A DNA stretch of 64,000 nucleotides from Symbiodinium natans. Lineage: Eukaryota > Sar > Dinophyceae > Suessiales > Symbiodiniaceae. The stretch is from contig CAJNDS010002088.1 in assembly GCA_905221605.1 (NCBI GenBank), forward strand, positions 1-64,000. The letters run 5' to 3'. Positions 55,929 to 64,000 of this stretch are shown here, in pieces (within the stretch, counting starts at the first letter, position 1; each line of letters begins with the position of its first letter). Both the position numbers and the translations under genes were made by a program. The notes under the pieces were generated by a model, which searched no databases, was not told the origin of the DNA, and was given only the letters and a program-made list of their open reading frames with translations.

Positions 55929-57138
55929 CCCTAAACCCTCAACCCCAACCCCTAAACCCTAAACCCTAAACCTTGAGCCCTAAACACCATACCCTAAACC
56001 CCAACCCCTACACCCTAAACCCTAAACCCTAAACATTGGGCCCTAAACCCCATACAGGGTACAGTACCCTGAACCTCCCAGTAGGCGCTTGGGCAAGCTG
56101 TCTCAGAGCAGATCATCGCCAGAGTTCGGTACTGTGGATGGGCCCTTCAAGCCGACCGCACTTCGGGTGAGGGGAGAGTGACTAAACCCTAAAGTTTAGG
56201 GTTTAGGGTTTTGGGTTTAGGGCTAAGCCCCACGCCCGAAACCCTAAACCCTAAACCCTGAACCCTGAACCCTAAACCCTAAACCTAAACACTACTACTG
56301 TAAGAAGAAGCATTGCAGCGTTTTCAATGTCCGGCGCATCTCCCAGTCTGTGAGGACGATGTAGGGCTTCGGCTTAGGATGTAGGGTGTAGCCCCTCCAA
56401 ACCTTGAACCCTACACCCCTAGGGGTTTAGGGTTTAGGGCTTAGGGCTTCGGGTTTAAGGTTTAGGGTTTAGGGTTTGGAAACCTCAAGAGGTTGAACCC
56501 GGTCACCACACTGGAAACATCCGAGTGGCATCCGCGTGACCGCCGCTGGCTTGACCTGGCCAGATGTTTCGGGGCTTAGAGTTTAGGGTTTAGGGTTTAG
56601 GGTTTGGGGTTTAGGGTTTAGGGTCTAGGGTTTAGGGTTTACGGGGGGTGGAGCACCCGAAAGCCCTCAAGTCTACGCTTCGGGTTTCGGGCTTAGCTTT
56701 TGCTGTTTTCTTAAGTGTAGTGGCCTTTTAGGGTTTTGGGCTTTGGGTTTAATTTTAGGGTTTAGGGCATACAACTACCCTGAAACACCCTCAACGCCGA
56801 CTTGGTGCGCCCCATCTGCTTCTGGATTCACGACCCCTAAACCCTAAACCCTAAACCCTCAACCCTCAACCCTAAACCCTAAACCCTAAACCCTAAACCG
56901 CAACCCTTGACCCTGCCTCCCGCTTGGAAAACGGCGCCAGCTGGAACGGCAGCTGGTCCATGCCCCTGCTTCGAGTTTCTTTGGGGTTCAGGGTTTGGGG
57001 TTTAGGGGTTTAGGGTTAGAATACTTGATAACCCAGCGTAAGGCCGTTATTACACTCTACTTGTATTGGCTTGGTCCCCCTGGACCCCCGCCTATACTTT
57101 ACTCCCAATAAGGCACTGCATATTGCAAAGGGGACCAA
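55929..57138. repeat. telomere-repeat mosaic
   Basis: Runs of both orientations with unique blocks (for example 56085-56180, 56490-56575 and 56780-56835). A right-end fragment of family A (CAGTACCCTGAACCTCCCAG-TA) lies at about 56052-56073. No gene resolved. Confidence 0.6.
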
Positions 57139-57207
57139 CTAACTGGGGTCGGTGGAGATGGGGCAACCTAAGGGGTGTTGCCCTAAACCCTAAACCCTGA
57201 ACCCGTG

Positions 57208-57437
57208 AAACTGGGGTCGGTGGAGATACTTGGAGGTTCATGTATTTATGACCCACTTGTAAGCCTCCTATGTGCCCTAATATGGTTATAAGTACCTAAA
57301 CCCTAACCCCTAACCCCTAACCCCTAAACCCTAAACCCTTGCAATTGCTTAGTAAGTACAAGACAATGAACCTCCAAGTACTACTTCTCCAAGAGGCTTT
57401 CGAGATGAGAGCGGCTCGGGAGCTTGAGGTTCTCAAG
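57208..57437 (+). CDS. exon pair spliced across a family A element
   Basis: Plus strand. Open block 57208-57235 (LGSVEILG) runs into element A16, removed as 57236-57378 (GTTCATG...CCTCCAAG). Exon 57379-57437 continues VLLLQEAFEMRAARELEVLK and ends AAG|GTTTGC. Codons across the join are ATA CTT GGA G|TA CTA. The peptide is helical and protein-like; no family recognised. The upstream acceptor is unclear. Confidence 0.42.
57227..57380. mobile_element. TIR element family A, copy A16, with telomeric insert
   Basis: TA-CTTGGAGGTTCATGTATTTATGACCC ... CAATGAACCTCCAAG-TA. A CCCTAA-type run (about 57294-57340) lies in the middle after ATAAGTAC. Confidence 0.85.
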
Positions 57438-57805
57438 GTTTGCTAGACAGAGCCGCGTTTTAGGGTTTAGGGTTTAGGGTTTAGGGTTTAGGGTGGGGAG
57501 TGTAGGGTGTTGACGGATAGAGGTTTGAGGCAGTTCAACCTTTAAGATGTCGTGTCGGGTTGCGGGGCTGCGGTTTTCAGAATTGTCTTGTGCATTGCAT
57601 GCTCACCCTAAACCCTTAACCCTAAACCCTAAACCCTAAACCCCAGACCACATTTCGCTCTGTCCGTGGACCGTCGCGACCATCGGCATGCGGTACGACA
57701 AGGTGGTTTAGGGTTTAGGGTTTGGGGTCCTTACTCTAAGGGAATCCTACTATTTGGGGGTCTATATTCGGGGTCCCTTGCTTTCGTAAACCGCCAAATC
57801 TTAAC

Positions 57806-58059
57806 CTGCAAGGCTGAAGGCGGGCAGAAAACGTCAGAAGCCTTCGTCCGCATGATTGGAACTGCGCTAGGGACCGCTTTCGAAGGCCGGCAACCCTTGT
57901 GCATCAGGTCTTTTCCACCCACTCCGGTCTTGAAACCCTAAACCCTAAACCCTAAACCCTAAACCCTAAACCCTAAACCCTAAACCCTAAACCCTAAACC
58001 CTAAACGGGGCCAGCCCCGTGGTGCACTTCGCCGGGCATTCGCACATCTTGACCCACAT
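57806..58059 (-). CDS. two-exon fragment joined across a telomere-repeat intron
   Basis: Minus strand. Exon 58007-58059 (after a CTTGAACAG acceptor) reads VGQDVRMPGEVHHGAGP and ends CCC|GTTTAGGG. The 69-nt array 57938-58006 ends TTTAG, and exon 57806-57937 follows in phase 0: GFKTGVGGKDLMHKGCRPSK, AVPSAVPIMRTKASDVFCPP and SALQ, ending CAG|GTTAAG. No stops across the join. An alternative frame upstream of 58007 is also open, so the upstream boundary is uncertain. No family recognised. Confidence 0.48.
57938..58006 (-). other. CCCTAAA array acting as a complete intron
   Basis: On the minus strand the array is (TTTAGGG)n from GTTTAGGG to TTTAG. It consists of telomere repeats only, with nothing else between the two exons. 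Confidence 0.5.
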
Positions 58060-58102
58060 CTGTTCAAGCCAACCAAGCAAGCCAAGGGTCAGCCACAACG
58101 CT

Positions 58103-58190
58103 GGGGTTTAGGGTTTAGGGTTTAGGGTTTAGGGTTTAGGGTTTAGGGTTTAGGGTTTAGGGTTTAGGGTTTCGGGTTTCGGGTTTCGGG
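58103..58190 (+). repeat. TTTAGGG array with TTTCGGG end
   Basis: About ten TTTAGGG units followed by three TTTCGGG units. Confidence 0.93.
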
Positions 58191-59430
58191 TTTAGGTGGC
58201 ACCAGCATTTGAAATTGTTAAACCCTAAACTCAATGCCCCCCCCCCCCCAAAAAAAAAAAAAAAACAAACCTTAAAGCGCTGAACAGACTAACAAAAACG
58301 GTCCGAACCCGTACCTCGCAAGTACCCAACAATACTAGTCAACGGCTCCAACTACAAGGTAATGTAGGGGCCGGAAAAATTGCTGACAGTATCTCCTTAC
58401 GGTCCCTTGATAATTATACTATATTACCCCCCCCCCAATTCCTTAATTGCCCTAAATAAACCCTATAAACCCTAAACCCTAAACCCTATAAACCCTAAAC
58501 CCTAAACCCTAAACCCTCCATTATATGGGTACTACGCAGGCCATTGCTGCGGCATTAGAAAAGCGCAGAGGCACTCCCAGCACGCTGTAAATTCGGTTAG
58601 AAGTTCTAGTTATCAGCACTAGAACTGAGGTTTCACAGGGTTTAGGGCTTAGGGTTAAGGGCTTAGGGTTTAGGGTTTAGGGTTTCACGTCCCTTTTTCA
58701 CTGCAGTTCGAGAGGGCACCCCCCCCCCCCCCCTTGTTTTCCAAACAGCAACCCCAAAAAAAACTTCTTAGGGCTTTGTAGGGTTAAGGCCGATTTTGAT
58801 CCCCGAGCGCCCCCTGAACCCCAGGCCCGAAACCCTAAACCCGAAACCCTAAACCCGAAACCCTAAACCCTAAACCCTAAACCCTAGGCCCTCTGCGGCT
58901 GGCACCTTAGCGCCCGCGGAAGAGCCATGCCCACGCCGCCCCTTGCAAGGAAGAGCAGCATTTTGGGTTTAGGGTTTAGGGTTCAGGGTTTAGGGTTTAG
59001 GGTTTAGGGTTCCGGCTTCCGGGTTTGGGGTTTAGGGATTGAGGGTTTAGGGCTATAGGGTTTAGCTGCGGGGGTCTAGCCTTAAGGCTTAGACTTGATG
59101 TTCGGAATGTCAAAGCGTGGGTCTTCGTCAGTCAGATCAAGTTCGTTAAACCCAGTTAACCCCGAGCAAAAACCTGAGGATGCTCAAGCCCCAATAACCC
59201 TAAACCCTACATCCCTAAACCCTAAACCCCCTAACCCCCTAACCCACTAAACCCTAAACCTTTAGGGGTATTTCTGGTTTAGGGGAGTTAGGGGTTCGGA
59301 ATCTAGGATTCGGGTTTGGGGGTCTTGGGGGGTCAAGGGCTTAAGCAACAAGTCAAGGCTGCGAACTCTAACTCACAGGTGCACTTAGGCCGGGTTTTAG
59401 GGTTTAAGGTTTTAGGGCTTGGGAAAAACC
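58191..59430. repeat. telomere-repeat mosaic, homopolymer stretches
   Basis: C and A runs at about 58238-58265, C runs at 58428-58437 and 58719-58733, CCCTAAA runs at 58460-58515 and 58830-58885. A short hairpin AGTTCTAGTTATCAGCACTAGAACT lies at about 58602-58626. No gene recognised. Confidence 0.6.
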
Positions 59431-59600
59431 TTGGTAGCCCAGTAATCATGCCATGATGAACTTTAAAGGTAATTACACTTTTTGGGGGGGGTTGTTTGTT
59501 TTAAATGGGAACCTTGAACCAAAAAGAACCCTAAACCCTAAACCCGAAACCCTAAACCCCAAACCCTAAACCCTAAACCCTGGGACCACTGGGCTGCCAA
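59431..59600. mobile_element. TIR element family D, diverged copy, with telomeric insert
   Basis: TTGGTAGCCCAGTAATC and GGACCACTGGGCTGCCAA are inverted repeats. AAAAAG|AACCCTAAACCC starts a CCCTAAA run (about 59527-59580) that fills the right half. Confidence 0.6.
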
Positions 59601-61943
59601 GAATAGATGCCCAGAATTTCCGACTCATCAAGGCGCTTGGGCAGAAAGTGCACAGTGCCATAGTGGACCTCTGGGCAAAAAACCCTAAACCTCTACACCA
59701 TAAACAAAAAAAACCTCAAGCCCGTACCCAGGGTTTAGCCTTCAGTGCCCCTGGAGCCCTAAATCACCGTAAACCCCCCAAACCCCCAGCCCGTCATAGA
59801 CCCGAAACAGGACGTCCTGCGGAAACAAGGGCAGATTGGCGCCTTCTTCCCGCCCTTGCCGCCCTCTGGCATGGATCCTGCTGGTCGAGCTTAAGGTTTC
59901 GGGCGTTAGGCTGTGTAAGGGTGCTGGGGTGCTAGGGTGTGAGGGTTTAGGGTTTGGGGTGTGTGGAGGCTGTTAGCTCTTTGTGTGACATTGAGAGCCT
60001 TACAGTGTTCAGGGCGTTTTGGGGGCTTCTAGGTCTGCATTCACAGAGGTGTTTAGGGATGTTAGGCTTTGGGGTTAAGGCTGTAGAGGTGAGGTTTAGG
60101 GTTTAGGGTTTAGGATCTAGGGTTTAGGGTTCAGGCTTGAGGGCTTAGGGCCACACGCCCTTAAAAAATGAAACGTGCCAAAAATCACACATATTTCCGC
60201 CTTTTCTAAAGGACGCAATCGGTAACTCTAGGCAGGGCTGAAGATGTCTTGAATTTTCAACTCAAAATCTTGTGGTTTAAAGTTTAGAGTTTAGAGTTTG
60301 GGGTTTAGGGTATAATCTCACGCCCTTAGCGCCAAGCCCTTGAGCTGGGCACCTACAAACTTTGGTGTTTGTCAAAGGGTGTAGAATTTGCAGAGGGAAA
60401 GTTTAGGGTTTAGGGTTTAGGGTTTAGGGTTTACCCCAAGCCATCAACCCAACACCGCATAAATGACTCATCCTAGGCTTCATATTCAGGTCTAGAGGAG
60501 TCTATTCTTTCTTACACCGGAGCTGACCCTAAGCCCTGAAAAGCACAAGAATGACAGGGTTTAGGGGTTAAAGGGTTTATAGGGTTTATAGGGTTTATAG
60601 GGTTTATAGGGTTTCTAGGGTTTCTAGGGTTTCTAGGGTTTCTAGGGTTTATAGGGTTTCTAGGGTTTTTAGGGGTGTATAGGGTTTATAGGGTTTTTAG
60701 GGTTTAGGGTTTCGGGCTCCTCTGGGGCGGCGTCGACGAGGCCACGCAAGGCATGTAGGTTCCAGCGGAGCATCCCAGGGGGAAAACTCTTAGGCTTTAC
60801 GACATACAGGGGGGGTTTAGGGAAGTTTTTCGGGTTTGGGGTTTAGGGTCTCGGGTTTGGAGTTTAGGGTAATGGGGTGATAGGGCTGCTGAGGGTTTAG
60901 AGGCATTTATCGGTTTCGGGTTTGCATGGTTTAGGGTTCGGGTCTATGGGGCTACGGATGGGAGTATAGGGTCGTAACGGGTTCGGGTTTGTAGAGTTCT
61001 GCGTGGCATTCCAATTCTGCCTGCGAAGTTGCGCCTTATCCCCAGCTGCTATTGACTGGCTCTTACTCTAACCCCAGAAGCAACTTTAAAAACCCGAAGC
61101 CAGGAACTCCCCAACAGTGCTGCTGATTATGACACCCTCGTCCGCCCGTCTGTTCCTGGGCAAAAAAATCCAGCGAAGGGAAACGCGTTACGGCTGCACT
61201 GTGTGGGGTGGTACGGGCCTTTCGGAGGTTTGTGTTTTACAAGAAGGGGCCCCTAAACCCTAAACCCTAAACCCTAAACCCTAAACCCTAAACCCTACGT
61301 AGGATACTTACAACCCAATGGAGGGCCCGACTCTGGACATCCGATGATTTCTTAAGCTGAGGCAGATCTCCCGCTTGCAGCTCCTTTCTTGGGAGACCTT
61401 TTTTAAATCGTTCTAAGGCTTAAAACAAAGGCATGAAAGAAGAGGTTCCGGCCCTCAACCTTAAACCCAAAACCCTGGGTAGAATTGGCATGAGGACCGA
61501 CTGCCGGCATATTAACAAGACAAAGGGGGGACTGCTCCCTTCAAATAAAGCCAACTTCTAAACCCTCAGCACCAAACCCAACCCCCCCCCAAAAAAAAAA
61601 AAAAACAAAGAGGAAAACCCAAACCCTAAACCCTAATCCTAAACCCTGAATCCTAAACCCTAAGCCCTAAGCACCATCATCAACAGCGTGACATTTTTGA
61701 ACCAATCGGTGCCGCCTCTGTGCCGTGGCCCAGAACTTGGGATTGGGAACGGTCGGTCGGTGCTTCAGCCGTTTAGGGTTTAGGGCCTGGGATTTGGGGT
61801 TTAGGGTTGAGGACCTCCCCAAAACCCTGAACTCGAAGTCCAAGTCATGCCAATCCGCCCTCCCTCAACCAACGTGTGCTTGGCGGAGAACCTTAGGCCC
61901 CACATTCGCTGACGGGTGTCTAGGATTTCGGGTTGTAAGCCCT
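59601..61943. repeat. telomere-repeat mosaic with 9-mer variant array
   Basis: Contains a clean (TTTATAGGG)n to (TTTCTAGGG)n 9-bp array at about 60566-60690, a CCCTAAA array at 61253-61292, and unique blocks. The 59648-59935 plus frame (95 codons) is partly translated repeat. No gene recognised. Confidence 0.6.
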
Positions 61944-62064
61944 GAACCCAGAGAGCCCAATACCCTTTAATCAAGGAAGGTACCTCAACATCATGTTAAG
62001 GACCCCTATATATGTATACATGTATATATATATATATATGTGTATAGATATGTATATACGTATA

Positions 62065-62097
<33 letters not shown>

Positions 62098-62138
62098 TAC
62101 AGTATGTTCCCTAGTTAAGGTTATTGTTTTTGGGAACC
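61944..62138. mobile_element. TIR element family B, copy B5, expanded by a TA microsatellite
   Basis: CCCAGAGAGCCCAATACCCTTTAATCAAGGAAGG ... GTTAAGGACCCC, then a (TATG)n/(TA)n microsatellite (about 62007-62095), then TATGTTCCCTAGTTAAGG ... GGGAACCC. The microsatellite sits where other copies have TATATTCC. Confidence 0.65.
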
Positions 62139-64000
62139 CGAATCCTGATCCCCAAGCCCATGGCCTCATGAGATTTCTTGCCAGGTCTCCCTGCAGCTGC
62201 ACCCCTGTATCAGATGCCTGCATTTGGGGCCACTTCGGCCTGAGAGCTACGGAAAAAAAAAGGTTCAGGGTTAAAGGTTTGGGGTTGCGAGCTCGTGCCG
62301 GAGGGGGCTGGGATGGGGCTTGGGGTTTGGAGTTGAGGTTCGTGGTTTAGGGTTCAGGGGTTTAGGGGCCTAAACCTTATAAACACTAAACCCTAAACCC
62401 TAAACCGGTTCAGGGTTTAGGGCTTCAAGGTTGGGGGGGTCCTTTGGGTGACGGAGATCGCCGTCCCCGACCCTCGCGGCGGGGACGAGGCATTAACAGA
62501 CAGGCCGGTGATGCGATGCAGGTAGGTTCGATTCAGGGTTTGGGGGCTGTTGGGGTTTAGGGTTTAGGCTTTAGGGCTTGGGGTTTAGGGGTTTTGGTTT
62601 TACGCATATGGGTGTAAAATGGCTTACGTAACGTTTTGGGAGCTCAGCTTTTGCGTCATATTGCAGCAAACCCCAACCTCTATATAAACCCCAAATCCTA
62701 CACCCTAGATCCTGAACCCCAGACCGTAAATCCTACACCCTATACCTTACTTTATGTTGCTTCCGGCCTGCCTCTGTCGCCTGCAATGGGCGACGAAGGC
62801 ATTATCACTGCGCCCGTGCCCCTGCGCCTGAAACCGAAACCCTGAAACCAAAGGTTGGGTCTAGGGTTGTTTGGGCGGGTTTCGGGTTCATCGGCTTTAT
62901 AGGTTTTATAGGTTTTACAGGTTTTATAAGTTTTATAGGCTTTATAGGCTTTAGGCTTTGAGGTTTAGGGAACCCTATCTAACCCTTTAATTATAGGGGG
63001 GACTTATAAAGGGCATACGAGGTCCCGCATTCCCTAAGCCCAAAACCGTATAGGTCAAGGTGTGGCGAGAAGAACTTGAAGTTGAGGGTATCGAGTTCCC
63101 GAAGAGGGGGCAGCCGGGGAGTGACCCTAAACCCTAAACCCTAAACTTTGGCCCTAAACCCTAAACCCTAAACCCTAAACCCTAAACCCTAATCCCTAAA
63201 CCCTAAACCCTAAACCCTAACCCTAAACCCTAAACCCTAAACCCTAAACCCTAAACCCTAAACCCTAAACCCTAAACCCTAAACCCTAAACTCTAAACCT
63301 TGAGAATCTTCGGAAGCCGAACTAAGGCCGGGCTTGACTCTGCAGAAAGAGAGGAGCCTCGGGTTCAGGATTTGGGGTTCGCGGCTTAGGGTTAAGGGTT
63401 AAGGGTTAAGGGTTAAGGGGTAAGGGTTAAGGGTTAAGGGTTTAGGGTTCAGGGTTTAGGGTTTAGGTTTAGGGTTTAACCCTACACCCCAGACCCTAAA
63501 CCGGCCCTTAAGGGCTTGACTTCACACTGTTAAGGGATGGAGTGGTTCAAGGTCGAGGGTGGGCTTCTGTCGTGCTTAATTTGTTTGCTGAAAAGGCCCA
63601 ATTCTCACCCCATCGAGCAAAGCCCACATCCCTAAGCTCTGACCAGTAAGAAAAGAGGGGTTTACTGACCCTAACACCCTAGCGTCTCTTAACCCAGGTT
63701 GATGGTGCTGCTGAGGGTGCCCCCAGTATCCTACACTGCGTTGCCCAGCAAGCGCAGAACAAAACAGGGACCGCTTCTTTAGGGGACTAAGTAGGTTTAG
63801 GGTTCAGGGTTTAGGGTCGCTACCCTGGTCTCATAACTCATGACGGAACCTAACCCCGAAAAACGGCAACGAGGGAACTACCGGGCATCCTGCAAGGAAG
63901 GGCCCCCCCTTTACAATACCAGCCTTTGTTGAACCTCAGTTCGCATACTTACACCCCACATAGAACCATGGTTTAGGGTTTAGGGTTTAGGGTTCAGGGT
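62139..64000. repeat. telomere-repeat mosaic to window end
   Basis: Includes TTTTATAGG variants (62895-62945), a large CCCTAAA array (63125-63298), (GGGTTAA)n at 63390-63440 and a weak family D-like block near 63810-63895 (CTACCCTGG...CTACCGGGCATCC). Plus frame 62636-62845 (69 codons) contains repeat translation. No gene recognised. Confidence 0.65.

Overview
The window looks like nuclear DNA of a dinoflagellate-type alga. The evidence is TTTAGGG/CCCTAAA telomere-type repeats scattered throughout, RCC1-type HTCA...CFG...GQC repeats, a Ulp1-like protease fused to a transposase-like protein, MKKPA/MKRPA-type protein starts, and introns that begin GT, GC or GA and end AG. The assignment is by character only; no rRNA or conserved marker gene is present. 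There is no bacterial gene organisation.

Most of the window (about 1-13 kb and 27-64 kb) is a mosaic. Blocks of 50-250 bp of unique, often exon-like DNA alternate with interstitial telomere-type arrays in both orientations and with many short terminal-inverted-repeat (TIR) elements. I recognise at least eight TIR families, called A-H here. Where reading frames can be followed, the arrays and the TIR elements lie in introns, and in several cases their own ends supply the splice sites. Family A, with TA on both sides, would leave a frame-preserving 9-nt addition in the mRNA. I regard this set of introner-like elements plus telomere-repeat introns as the main discovery of the window.

Best gene models: an RCC1-repeat protein (minus, 9527-11375, 3 exons); an unknown plus-strand gene (12032-12791); a three-exon transposase-like/Ulp1 fusion (minus, 13505-17717); two MKKPA/MKRPA-type coding exons (minus, 21825-22133 and 22672-22992); a two-exon fragment split exactly by a family A element (minus, 23044-23294); a nine-exon unknown gene of 299 codons (minus, 23570-25769); a three-exon plus gene (53082-53467); and fragments at 8555-8615, 41966-42203, 47610-47690, 52085-52242, 57208-57437 and 57806-58059.

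From 17.7 to 26.3 kb, repeats of a different kind surround the genes: a tRNA-derived SINE-like unit, a satellite with a 284-bp period that shares the SINE body, and five large (AGT)n/(ACT)n arrays. At 26.3-28.3 kb there is a GC-rich region with a recurring GATGCTCATGATGCT-like motif, a 42-bp palindrome and a 380-bp TIR element. At 33.6-35.1 kb there is a local duplication. At 44.1-46.1 kb a GC/poly-T repeat brackets an AT-rich core of degenerate repeats. All coordinates and splice joins were worked out by eye; none was checked with a search or transcript data.
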